A stretch of 60,290 bases of DNA from Roridomyces roridus (lineage: Eukaryota > Basidiomycota > Agaricomycetes > Agaricales > Mycenaceae): contig JARKIF010000187.1 of NCBI GenBank assembly GCA_029378245.1, forward strand, positions 1 through 60,290. Direction: 5' to 3'. The notes below the pieces were generated by a model, which worked only from the letters and a program-made list of their open reading frames with translations, was not told where the DNA came from and searched no databases. Numbering within the stretch: position 1 is the first letter of the stretch; the number at the start of each line of letters is the position of its first letter. The translations under genes were made by a program, and so were the position numbers. Below, piece after piece: positions 10,601-20,600 of the stretch.

Positions 10601-11284
10601 CCGAGGCGGCTAACCACAGTACGCCCTCGCGAAGGCTACCTTTCTAAAGATCGCTTTGACGTCGTTCTCGCCGTGACCTTCCACTCCATCCACCGGACCC
10701 ACACTTCCCGCCACCTGGCTTCGCCCTACTCACGCGTACTACCTCGCCTGCGCGCAGGCGGCCTGAAACGCACATTGCGCGCCAATTCTCCTCTCCTTCC
10801 CACTCCCTATCGACGCCGCCGTCCCGGCTAACCAGTCCCACAACTCGGAGTCAAGATTGCCGAGTCAAGATGGCGATCTTGACTCTTCGTTGCCGCTGCT
10901 TGCGTTCTCCTTCGGAACGCCACCCGCCATCGGATTTCGAAATCGTACGTGTCTGCCTAGCCCCGACCGCAGTGCTGGATTCCCTTTCCGAGTCCTTCTT
11001 TCCCACTTTTCTCAAACTTTTCTTGTCAATTTCTTGTATTGTACCTTAGTACCGCCAATTTATATTTGCACACCTGACTCCTAGTGTATTTGAGAGGGTC
11101 CCAGACTGAATTCCAGCCAAATTCCAGCCTGCAGACGTCGCAACGAGTGGAAACGACCCATTCGGTGCGGGACACGTGACAATGCCGAAATCGCCCAAAA
11201 AGGCAAGCCGCGCCTCCCTTTGATCATTTCCCACATCGACTGGTCTGTCTATCGACAAGTCATAGACAGACCAGCTCTGGTCTA
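7649..11284. mobile_element. Mutator-like (MULE-type) element, 3636 bp, 9-bp target duplication
   Basis: ATGTTGTTG occurs directly at 7640-7648 and 11285-11293. The ends are inverted repeats of about 105 bp, both starting TAGAC and containing TGTCGATAGACAGAC and CGCGGCTTGCCTTTTTGGGC, with scattered substitutions. Each end also carries its own short palindrome (GACAGAC...GTCTGTC). Long inverted ends plus a 9-bp duplication are hallmarks of the Mutator superfamily. No transposase is recognised inside; reading frames such as 8073-8456 and 9590-9925 match no family I know, so the copy looks non-autonomous and may carry captured host sequence. It splits the module array between two units. Confidence 0.8.
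7790..10265. repeat. Inner inverted repeat within the Mutator-like element
   Basis: GGTTGATTGGTCCTCAGTTG near 7793-7812 is matched by its reverse complement near 10238-10257, with CAATTGGCC next to both. A second, inner pair of inverted ends suggests an older nested element or an internal duplication. Confidence 0.5.
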
Positions 11285-11432
11285 ATGTTGTTGATTCGAG
11301 AGCTGGACGTCCAGTTGCTTTCTTTTCTTGTTGTAGTTATTTTATTTTGCAAGTGAATGGACTTGGGTCGTTTGGGAGTGAGAATTTGATAGCGACTTAT
11401 GCTGAAAAAAGGAGTGATCGACGCGGGGAAAT

Positions 11433-11519
11433 GAACCACGCCTGAATCGAATAGGCAGCCTGCTGAAACAGCTTTGAAGAGGCTGATTGGAAGCAGGCGC
11501 GAACCATCGCGAGTGGGTC
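11433..11519 (-). ncRNA. tRNA-like module, B box damaged
   Basis: Acceptor-like GACCCAC/GTGGTTC, D-like GCGA/TCGC, stem CCTGC/GCAGG (5' arm preceded by CG). The T-arm reads GCCTA-TTCGATT-CAGGC, so the pair closing the T-loop is lost. T6 (plus A at 11405-11410) lies 22 nt downstream. Confidence 0.45.
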
Positions 11520-11626
11520 TTGTACAGGGAGCTCCTGTGTTTGTGATGTCCTTGACTCGAGAGCTTGAGAAATATTGCGGAACCTGCCAGCCAAAAATGT
11601 TAGAACACCTGCGGTCCGGCAATATT

Positions 11627-11717
11627 GAACCACGCCTGAATCGAACAGGCTGCCTGCTGGGTTCAAGTACAAACGATCGCAACAAAGGAAGCAGGTGCTT
11701 ACCTCCGCGAGTGTCAG
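11627..11717 (-). ncRNA. tRNA-like module, weak acceptor
   Basis: The acceptor-like stem is weak (CTGACAC/GTGGTTC). The D-like arm is imperfect; stem CCTGC/GCAGG and T-arm GCCTG-TTCGATT-CAGGC are intact. T5 (plus A at 11593-11597) lies 29 nt downstream. Confidence 0.4.
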
Positions 11718-11818
11718 TTTTTGTGCAGGGGCTTTTCTCCCTTGCATGTTTCGTTAAATTTTGGAGTGCGAGCACCAAGTCGATTTGGGCTGAACAAAAG
11801 AAATGGGCGCGATGGAAT

Positions 11819-11912
11819 GAAGCACGTCTGAATCGAACAGGCTAGCCTGCTGAATTAAACTGCACACAGGCATACAGAACTTGAAGCAGGTGCAGACCTC
11901 CGCAAGTGAATC
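11819..11912 (-). ncRNA. tRNA-like module
   Basis: Acceptor-like GATTCAC/GTGCTTC (partial), D-like GCGG/CTGC, stem CCTGC/GCAGG, T-arm GCCTG-TTCGATT-CAGAC. T4 (plus A at 11796-11799) lies 19 nt downstream. Confidence 0.4.
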
Positions 11913-12005
11913 TTGTTCAAGTTGTTTTCTCCCTTGTATGTTTCGTTGAATTTTGGAGAGCGAGTCGACTTGGGTCGAAAAAAGGAGGCTGGAGTGCTTC
12001 GAAAT

Positions 12006-12086
12006 GAACCACCCCTGATTGAACAGGCTGCCCAGCGTAGGAAGACAAGCAGATTGAAAGCAGGTGCGAAGTATCGCGAGTGGGTG
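12006..12086 (-). ncRNA. tRNA-like module with shortened T-loop
   Basis: D-like GCGA/TCGC-type arm and the CCTGC stem are present. The T-loop has lost one base (TTCAAT). T6 (plus A at 11978-11983) lies 22 nt downstream. Probably a decaying copy. Confidence 0.35.
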
Positions 12087-12174
12087 TTGCTCGTATTGTT
12101 CCTTTGCTTGTAATGTCCTTAACTCGAGACTCGGTTAGTTTGCCAAAATGTTGCACCTCGCTTGAAAATCTAGT

Positions 12175-12267
12175 GAACCACGCCTGAATCGAACGGGCTG
12201 CGTGTTGAAACAGCTTATGAAGACACCCAGCATATTGGAAGCAGGTGCGAAGCATCGCGAGTGGGTC
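12175..12267 (-). ncRNA. tRNA-like module
   Basis: Acceptor-like GACCCAC/GTGGTTC, D-like GCGA/TCGC around TGCT, T-arm GCCCG-TTCGATT-CAGGC with one mismatch. Only T4 runs follow (plus A at 12165-12168 and 12145-12148). Confidence 0.4.
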
Positions 12268-12402
12268 TGGTTCGCATTATTCCTTTGCTTGTACTGTCTG
12301 CGACTCGAGAGCTTGGAATATAGCTACCAGGCCACTCAGACGGGTCACGGGAAGATATCGGGTAACTTTCCAAAAACAATGTTCAGACTCTCCTGGTGTA
12401 GT

Positions 12403-12492
12403 GAACCACGCCTGAATCGAACAGGCAGCCTGCCGGGACAGCTTAGAAAGAGAAATCATATCGGAAGCAGGTGCGGCCACCGCAAGTGGCTC
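12403..12492 (-). ncRNA. tRNA-like module
   Basis: Acceptor-like GAGCCAC/GTGGTTC pairs at all 7 positions with one G-T. D-like GCGG/CCGC, stem CCTGC/GCAGG, T-arm GCCTG-TTCGATT-CAGGC. T5 (plus A at 12372-12376) lies 26 nt downstream. Confidence 0.5.
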
Positions 12493-12606
12493 TTGTTCAG
12501 GTGTCTTCTCCCTTGTCTAATGCCTTGTCTCACGATACATGAATGCAGGATGTTAGATTTGAAGAAAAAGAGCAACCACAATTCCATATTGAAACCACCT
12601 GAATTA

Positions 12607-13156
12607 CAGAGGGAAACCCCCATCCGGACCGGACCCACCACCGGACTCATGCTGTTCGGAAGCTCTGATGGGGCCAAATTTTTATTGGGTCATAGCGAAT
12701 GTAATAGGCTCCCCAGACGTAAATTTCTGGATTGAAACGAACCACAACCACCGAGGTACGGCCGATTTACTTTGTGTCGACCAAATCAGCCAAATCACAC
12801 AATCCACCAAATTCATTTGATCATATTTCAACCACCCCAGCTCCTGGAGGGCCATGCTGCTGTGAGGATATAGACCTCAACGGGTCCTTCCAAGGGACAC
12901 TTTACCCCGTGGGAAAAACACACATATCGGGTCAGCAATAATGATTTGGTCCGGATGTGGGTTTATCTAATGTTTGCACGATCTTGATAACTTTTCTCCT
13001 GCACGGTGAAGGGCAGACTCTTGTGACCCATGAAAAATAGAGAAGACAGGTCATATACCTATCTACCAGACCCCGGCAGTAGACCGTGGCAACTGCCCTT
13101 GGTCTCATGATATTACACCATCTTTGATGAGTGGTCCGGATGGGGGTTTCCCTCTG
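12607..13156. mobile_element. MITE-like TIR element, 550 bp, TA target duplication
   Basis: The ends CAGAGGGAAACCCCCATCCG and its reverse complement are exact over at least 20 bp. TA flanks both sides (12605-12606 and 13157-13158), as for Tc1/mariner-type insertions. No coding capacity is seen. Confidence 0.65.
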
Positions 13157-13251
13157 TAAACACGACTGTTCCTTGGTCGTCTTGCTGCCTCTGGCAGCTA
13201 CTTGTTGTCGGAATGGTCCCTGTTATTCCACTACCAAAAAATGGTCGATCC

Positions 13252-14458
13252 CTATGTAGCGCCGTCAAGGACGATTTCATTCAACACAAACTGCTCACTC
13301 ACAGGAAAGGGAACAAACACAACTCTGAGCAGCCCGTGTTCGTAGAGTCGCGGGAAAGCGTCCTCGATGCCGCGGACAGTCTCCTCCCATGGCGGCGAAC
13401 GGGACCAAGCCTCCATACCCGGAATACCCCCACTGACCTGCACATTGACGCGCTTCAGAGCCGGCATCGACCGCCCCAGTAGGGTAGATTCAAGAGCAGC
13501 CTCATAGGAAGTGAGGCCCATGGGGAGCACGTTGATCGTCTCTATGCAGTTGTTTCTGGGAAGACGGGCGAGAAGGCGGTTGAAGTGCTCGGATATCTGA
13601 AAGACATCGATTTGGGTGAGACTGGGAAGCAGCTCGAGGTTTAGATTATCGAGGTTCTGATCTAGAAAGGATTCAGTTCAAATCTTTTGGCTAGCTGGAT
13701 AGATTCACCATGTCCGTGGAGGTGCAGCTGAGTGAGAGTGCGACCGACACGACCCAGCAGATTGTTGATCCTGGGATTGTCCAAGTCGACAAACTTGAGT
13801 CGAGTGAGGCGGGAGAGATCGAACGGACATGTCGGCTCGAGGATCAGATCGATTATGGGGTCGGAGGCGCTGAATGTGATGAACTCCGGTCGTGCAAATG
13901 TGACGGGCGCAGATTGTACGAAGGGAGCAGTGAGAGGGGGAGGCCAGCATTGGACAAATATAAGCCGTTTGACCGTGGTGCAGCTGGCAAATATATTGCA
14001 GAGATGGGTGGCATCCCACTGCGCTCATTGCGGAAGACAAGTCCGCGCAAGGAGGGAAGTCCGACGAGTTTAGCAACATTTTGTAGGATAGTGCTCCCAG
14101 CGGCAGCTTCTACTGAGCCTAATGTGAGCCGGAGCACATTGGACCAGGGAATCTGTGCGACAGCGTCGAGACTTTTGGCGTCACCGGCATAGACATGCAA
14201 GTCCTGGACATGCGGGATTAAATGTGGAGACGAGGTCATGACATTCAACAAACGCTCCGCAAGGACTCCCGGCTCTGCCGGCGGAGAGTGGTGGATGGAA
14301 ATCGTGCGGAATATGTAGAATTGCGCCCGGGAGACCAAACAGCGGCTGGCGAGAGAAGCCGATTTCAACTCAGCCATGTGCATTTTTTCGTCAAAGTGGC
14401 CAGCTATGTGGTCGACGATTTCATCCCATGTCTCCTGCGGGAAAAGAGGGCTGGACAT
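13252..14458 (-). pseudogene. Broken F-box/LRR gene, paralogue of the gene at 24849-26027
   Basis: The first about 150 residues (SSPLFPQETWDEIVDHIAGH, then RLLNVMTSSPHLIPHVQDLHVYA) closely match the intact gene at 24849-26027. After GLVFRN, near 14010, the frame shifts, and the matching C-terminal part (RSMPALKRVNVQ, PRLYEHGLLRVV) resumes in another frame at 13252-13530. F-box proteins give substrate specificity to SCF ubiquitin ligases; this copy cannot make a full-length protein unless the break is a sequencing error. The last residues differ from the intact paralogue. Confidence 0.75.
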
Positions 14459-14469
14459 GGTGGTCGAGG

Positions 14470-15553
14470 GAAGAAGGCGTTCCTTGACAGATCATCACTT
14501 GTTGCGCACTGAACAACTTTTTGGCGTCCCCAGCATATGTAGTCTTAGTGCATATGCCATAGATGTGCAAGTCTTGAACATAGGGGATTAAATGCGGAGA
14601 CGATGTCATCACATTCAACAGACGCTGCGCACGCACTCCTGTTACCACCGCTGTAGGAGGGTGGTAGGTATGATTGACCGCGGTGGACAAAAATCATTTA
14701 GTTTTTGAGGGCCTGTTTTTTTTGCCCAATGTCAGAGATTGATGTATTTCTTTGAAGATCTATGAGTTTTCACATAAATCCTGAAATCTGAGGTGCTTTT
14801 TATGTACCCACCTGTTTTTTTCCAGGGAGAGATCAGAGAAACACATCAATCTGTGTAGAACGAGCGGCTGTGCAAAAACACATAGATCTTCAAAGATCTT
14901 GACTGTGTCTTTTTTCTCTTGGAGGACCTTTTTATTTTTGACTGTCCCAATGTTGGCCGGGCTCCTCATCAGGCCGATGTGATGCCCGATGCCTTCTAAA
15001 TGTTCCCATCAACCCTGCTGCCTGCCTGCCGGGGACATCCATCAGCAAATCAAAGGCATCCAGCTGCTGGCTCGGCAAGTGGGGGAAAAAAAGAGGCATC
15101 AGGATGTAGATCTCCACCCACTAGTCTTTTTTTTTTTCATTCACTGCACTCTTTTTTTGTTTGAATGACATCAACAAAAAAAAGGCCAGAAATAAAAAAA
15201 GAGGGGTCGTCTTCAAAGATCGTCGAAGATCTTTGATCGCTATGTCATTTTTCCCGTGATGGCAGGCAAAACATGTAGATTACCGGAGATCTATGAATAT
15301 GACTGCTCTTGTTGCATAAAAATGCCACCATACAGAAAAGGACACCATTTTTGTCCACCCCGGACAGTCAAAGGTAGCTGATCCAAATCAAGAGGAAGAT
15401 GTGGAATTGCCGCATTGCGCACGGGAGACAAAACAGCGGCCAGCGAGACAAACCGACTTCAGTTCCTTTGTCTCGTGAAAATTGCCGGCTGCCAGCTGGT
15501 CGACAAGCTCGTCCCATATTTCCTGTGGCAGAAGAGAGAGCTCGCCATGGGAG
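14470..15553 (-). pseudogene. Second broken F-box gene copy, split by a TIR element
   Basis: The 5' part at about 15365-15553 reads LLPQEIWDELVDQLAAGNFH in a frame shifted from its ATG (MASSLF) by one base. The next part at about 14500-14678 reads RLLNVMTSSPHLIPYVQDLH. Both match the F-box gene at 24849-26027 in order. They are separated by the element at 14679-15362. The 3' half of the gene is absent; the next copy begins at 14458. Confidence 0.6.
14679..15362. mobile_element. TIR element of about 680 bp inside an F-box gene copy
   Basis: GGTGGACAAAAAT at 14682-14694 is matched by ATTTTTGTCCACC at 15347-15359. The interior is AT-rich with several palindromes built on GAAGATCT. A target duplication is not clear. 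The interior has no gene. Confidence 0.5.
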
Positions 15554-15709
15554 AGCAATGGGAGAGACTTGACAGTAAGACCGGATCATTCTTTGATTCC
15601 CGTCATTTGCCTCTTGTCCGCAACCACCATGCCAGTGCGGACTCGAAGCGCTTATATGCGCATAACTCGATGGTTTCCAGACGAGGTGCTCACCGAAATC
15701 ATCCTCACA

Positions 15710-15961
15710 CAGGGGGGAAGGCATCTTTTCCGCCATGCAGAAATTTTACATTTCCGCAGTATTTCCGCATGATTTCCGCAACATTTCCGCATGGCGGAAA
15801 TGTGTTGATTTCATTACATAATCATCAGATTCTCTGCCAAATTGGCTGATTTTGATTTTTATCACCTATTTTTGGAGCTGGCGGAAATGTTGCGGAAATA
15901 CTGCGGAAATGTTGAGTAAATAAAGTATTTCCGCACTGCGGAAAAGATGCCTTCCCCCCTG
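15710..15961. mobile_element. Fold-back MITE with repeated ATTTCCGCA motifs, about 252 bp
   Basis: The ends are CAGGGGGGAAGGCATCTTTT and its reverse complement. The subterminal regions contain many copies of ATTTCCGCA in both orientations, typical of transposase-binding repeats. It interrupts the F-box reading frame. A clean target duplication is not visible. Confidence 0.65.
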
Positions 15962-16198
15962 TGTCAACGTGCCCAAGGCAAACCAGACAACACTCTGTCA
16001 CGTCTCCAAACTCTTCCATACGCTTGTCTTGCCCTGCCTCTTCCGAAAAGTTGTTTTGGACATGGAGGAAAGCAGCGCAGAAGCTTTTGAAGCCTTCTGC
16101 TCCACGATCATAGACAAGCCTGAGCGGGCAGGTTTTGTGCGATCTCTGACCTTCATAAGCGGGTATGTGAACCTCCAGGCGTCCAGCTCCGTTGTTCA

Positions 16199-16611
16199 CA
16201 GTGTCCGCCCTAAGCCTTAAGGCCTTAGAGGTCTTAAGCCTTAATAAGGCCTTAAGTTAAGCCTTAGCTTGGCCCGGTCCAGCAAGTTCAGGCCTTAAGC
16301 ATCACGTGTCGAGCCTGATCCGGACCCGGCAGAGCTGATGATTGATCGGACCGGGGGGAGTTTGTTTGATGATGGCACAGAGGGAAGGCTGTTTGTGGGG
16401 GAGATTTACCTTGGCCGTGGGGATGTCTGGGGAGAGTAAATCAAGGGTGGACAGTGCATAGTGAAGGTTTTTTCATAGGCCTTCAGGGTACAAATGAATT
16501 TCCTTTTTTGGTCTTAAGGCCTCAGCCCCAGACCTTAGCTTAAGGCCTCAACCTTAAGTTAAGCCTTAACTTCCCGGAGGGTCAATATTTAAGGCCTTAA
16601 GGCGAACACTG
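16199..16611. mobile_element. hAT-type MITE, 413 bp, 8-bp target duplication
   Basis: GTTGTTCA is duplicated at 16191-16198 and 16612-16619. The ends read CAGTGTCCGCC and GGCGAACACTG. TAAGGCCTTAAG-like motifs are repeated near both ends. An 8-bp duplication with CA...TG ends fits the hAT superfamily. It is non-coding. Confidence 0.8.
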
Positions 16612-16814
16612 GTTGTTCACAATTGTATAGAATTGGGGCCTCTTCCTTCACGTCGGATTTTTTAATCGCACCGATGAAGCTCATGCAGCGACTCGAGTAC
16701 CTATCTATTCAGGATTGGGACGGCTCTGTGGTCCCGCAGTTCGCTGAGCTCAGCTTCCCCAACCTCCGCTCCTGCCGCATATACACGCTAGAAATTGGGA
16801 ATTTCCTCGACTAA

Positions 16815-17620
16815 GGATCCCTCTCAGCTCTGAATCCCGGCTCTAGATTGTGTGACACTACAATCAGAATGAGAAACAGATACTTCAGAAGTGCCCAACC
16901 GGCGTCGCTGTTGAGATCCCAGTGTAAAATCAATTTTATTTCTGTAGCTAAGTATAGGACATGTATATATACTTAGATTTTGGTTGAGGGGATTTGCCTC
17001 CGTCTTCGTAGTTGTGCTGCAATAAAATGTTTTCGACTCAGCTTGCTTGTATCTGCCAGAAAGGGAAATGTGACAATCACATCACATGATGTTCGTCGAG
17101 GGTGGATGGGGGCTACCTTACAGTGGAAGGTGATCACAAAAGGTGGGTAAATCCCTAATATCACCATCAATCTTGAGAATGGCATTTGCATCCTGGGGAA
17201 CCAAATCTAAGTTCAATTTCCAGGAGTCTACCCACAAAATTTCAAGTCAAGGGAGTTAAAACTGGGCACTCCAGAGAGAGAAGAAAAATCAGCTGATGGG
17301 AGCTGTCAAAATCAGTGATTGTGGCCACAAAAAGGAAAGTGCACAGCCGGCTCAATTAAAAGTCCCATTTTCTGAAACCTCACCCAAATTTTGGCCCACT
17401 GAAATTCTGAAAGAACGAAAACTTAACAAGTGAAGTTCTCGTAACCCTAGATGCAAAACCATAAAACTGGATCGGCTTTAGGCAACCACACTGAAGAACC
17501 TTTCTGGTGGAGATGTTATCTAAGGAGTACTAGTGCTAGCAATTCAAGGTGTACACTCAAAATATTTTCAGATTTTTTGGGGTATCCACTGTGGCTTATG
17601 AGGGCCCACTTCTATCTGCT
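16815..17620. other. Intergenic, no gene recognised
   Basis: About 800 bp between the F-box remnant and the stop of the ankyrin gene. Part of it probably holds the 3' UTR of the ankyrin gene. No repeat or RNA was identified. Confidence 0.5.
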
Positions 17621-20600
17621 CTAGTTAGAAGGGAGCCCTGCATCTTTACATGGAGTGCAGCCATTCTTTCCAGCAATATTGACTGATGCCCCATATTCAA
17701 CAAGCAGCTTGGTGATGTCAAGGTGGCCATACTCAGACGCAAGGTGAAGGGGAGTCCAGCCATCGTTTTCTGTAGCGTCAACTGATGCCCCATGTTCAAC
17801 AAGCAGCTGGGTGATGTCAAGGTGGCCATAATCGGAGGCAAGGTGGAGGGGAGTCAAGCCATCCTTCTCTGTAGCATCAATGAATGCCCCATGTTCAACA
17901 AGCAGCTTTGTAATGTCAAGGTGGCCATGCTGGGATGCAAGATGTAGCGGAGTCCAGCCATCCTCCTTAGCAATATTGACTGATGCCCGATATTCAACAA
18001 GCAGCTTGGTGATGTCAAGGTGGCCATACTCAGACGCAAGGTGGAGGGGAGTCCAGTCATCTTTTTCTGTAGTGTCAACAGATGCCCCATGTTCAACAAG
18101 CAGTTGTGCAATGTCAAGGTGGCCATACTCGGAGGCAAGGTGCAGCGCAGTCAAGCCATCCTTCTCTGCAGCATCAACGAATACACCATGTTCAACAAGC
18201 AGCTTTGTAATGTCAAGGTGGCCATACTGGGACGCAAGATGCAGCGGAGTCCAGCCATCCTCAGCAATATTGACTGATGCCCCATATTCAACAAGCAGCT
18301 TTGCAATGTCAAGGTGGCCATACTCAGAGGCAAGGTGTAGGGGAGTCAAGCCATCCTTCTGTGTAGCATCAACCAATGTCCTATGTTCAACAAGCAGCTT
18401 TGCAATGTCAAGGTGGCCATATTCGGAGGCAAGGTGCAGCGGAGTCAAGCCATACTTCTCTGTAGCGGCAACCAATGCCCCATGTTCAACAAGCAGCTTG
18501 GCAATGGCAAGGTGGCTATACCGGGACACAAGATGCAGTGGAGTCCAGCCATCCTCCTTGGCAATATTGACTGATGCCCCATATTCAACAAGCAGCTTTG
18601 CAATGTCAAGGTGGCCATACTCGGAGGCAAGATGCAGCGGAGTCCAGCCATCCTCCTTAGCAATATTGACTGATGCCCCATATTCAACAAGCAGCTTTGC
18701 AATGTCAAGGTGGCCATCTCGGGACACAAGGTGCAGCGGAGTCCAGCCAAGATTCTCTGTAGCGTCAACCAATGCCTGATGTTCAACAAGCAGCTTTGCA
18801 GTGTGAAGGTGGCCATACTGGGACGCAAGATGCAGCGGAGTCCAGCCATCCTCCTTAGCAATATTGACTGATGCCCCATATTCAACAAGCAGCTTTACAA
18901 TGTCAAGGTGGCCATACTGGTGGGCAAGGTGCAGCGGAGTCAAGCCAAGCTTTTGTGTAGCATCAACCGGTGTCCCATGTTCAACAAGCAGCTTTGCAAT
19001 GGCAAGGTGGCCATACCGGGATGCAAGATGCAGTGAAGTCCAGCCATCCTCTTTAGCAATATTGATTGATGCCCCATATTCAACAAGCAGCTGTGCAATG
19101 TCAAGGTGACCATACTCAGAGGCAAGGTGCAGCGGAGTCAAGCCATCCTTCTCTGCAGCATCAACGAATACGCCATGTTCAACAAGCAGCTTTGTAATGT
19201 CAAGGTGGCCATACTGGGATGCAAGATGCAGCGGAGTCCAGCCATCCTCAGCAATATTGACTGATGCCCCATATTCAACAAGCAGCTTTGCAATGTCAAG
19301 GTGGCCATACTTGGAGGCAAGGTGCAGCGCAGTCAAGCCATCCTTCTCTGCAGCATCAACGAATACACCATGTTCAACAAGCAGCTTTGTAATGTCAAGG
19401 TGGCCATACTGGGATGCAAGATGCAGCGGAGTCCAGCCATCCTCAGCAATATTGACTGATGCCCCATATTCAACAAGCAGCTTTGCAATGTCAAGGTGGC
19501 CATATTTGGAGGCAAGGTGCAGCGCAGTCAAGCCATCCTTCTCTGTAGCATCAACCAATGCCCCATGTTCAACAAGCAGCTTTGCAATGGCAAAGTGGTC
19601 ATACTTGGAGACATGGTGCAGTGCAGTCCAGCTACTAAGGTGTGCATACCGGGACACAAGATGCAGCGGAGTCCAACCATCCTTCTTAGCAATATTGACT
19701 GATGCCCCATATTCAACAAGCAGCTTTGCAATGTCAAGGTGGCCATACTTGGAGGCAAGGTGCAGCGCAGTCAAGCCATCCTTCTCTGTAGCATCAACCA
19801 ATGCCCCATGTTCAACAAGCAGCTTTGCAATGGCAAAGTGGTCATACTTGGACGGTGCAAGATCCAGCGCAGTCCAGCTAAGGTGTGCATTGGCAAGGTG
19901 GCCATACCCAGACGACACAAGATGCAGTGGAGTCCAGCCATCCTCCTCAGCAATATTGACTGATGCCCCATGTTCAACAAGCAGCTTTGCAATGTCAAGG
20001 TGGCCATACTTGGAGGCAAGGTGCAGCGCAGTCAAGCCATCCTTCTCTGTAGCATCAACTGATGCACCATGGTCAACAAGCAGCTTTGCAATATCAAGGT
20101 GGCCATTCTTGGAGACATGGTGCAGTGCAGTCCAGCCATCTCCTTCAGCAGCATCAACTGGTGCCCCATGTTTAACAAGCAGCTTTGCAATGTCAAGGTG
20201 GCTATACTTGGAGGCAAGGTGCAGTGCAGTCAAGCCATCCTTCTCTGTAGTGTCAACCGATGCCCCATGTTCAACAAGCAGCTTGGCAATGGCAAGGTGG
20301 CTATACCGGGACACAAGATGCAGTGGAGTCCAGCCATCCTCCTTGGCAATATTGACTGATGCCCCATATTCAACAAGCAGCTTTGCAATATCAAGGTGGC
20401 CATTCTTGGAGACATGGTGCAGCGCAGTCCAGCCATCTCCTTCAGCAGCATCAACTGGTGCCCCATGTTCAATGAGCAGCTTTGCAATGCCAAGGTAGCC
20501 ATACTGCAAGGCAAGGTGCAATAGAGTCTCACCATCTCTGGCAATGACATCAACCGGCACCTTTCTATCAACAAGCAAAGCCAACACCCCTCCTTGAAAT

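Larger units (their letters stand above)
6508..12492 (-). repeat. Module array 1: twelve minus-strand tRNA-like modules, interrupted by a Mutator-like element
   Basis: Once the 3.6-kb insertion at 7649-11284 is removed, module starts lie about 170-270 bp apart, most often near 195 bp. Flanks are conserved between units: on the minus strand many modules are preceded by ATTACAAGCAAAGGAAC or ACAAGGGAGAAAACAACTTG, and followed by a T-run and then sequence such as CGACCCAAGTCGACTCG. The unit is therefore module plus both flanks, repeated head to tail. Confidence 0.75.
15629..16814 (+). pseudogene. F-box-type gene interrupted by two MITEs
   Basis: A start at 15629 gives RITRWFPDEVLTEIILT, an F-box-like N-terminus. 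After the element at 15710-15961 the frame continues VPKANQTTLCHVSKLFHTLV, a usual continuation for this family. It runs to SSSVVH, is interrupted at 16199-16611, and resumes as NCIELGASSFTSDFL to a stop at 16814 after NLRSCRIYTLEIGNF. Removing the second element with one copy of its 8-bp duplication joins the frame exactly. The protein would still be short, about 190 residues. Confidence 0.65.

Noticed and set aside
6508..12492. Modules as ordinary decoding tRNA genes
   Set aside because: There is no constant anticodon at the expected place, D-loops are only 3-6 nt, and the anticodon-like loop is mostly 20-40 nt. A-box matches are poor.
19197..20498. 433-residue plus-strand frame opposite the ankyrin exon
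   Set aside because: It is an antisense shadow of regular 99-bp repeats; its repetitive MSRWPYWDARCSGVQ-type text only mirrors the ankyrin codons.
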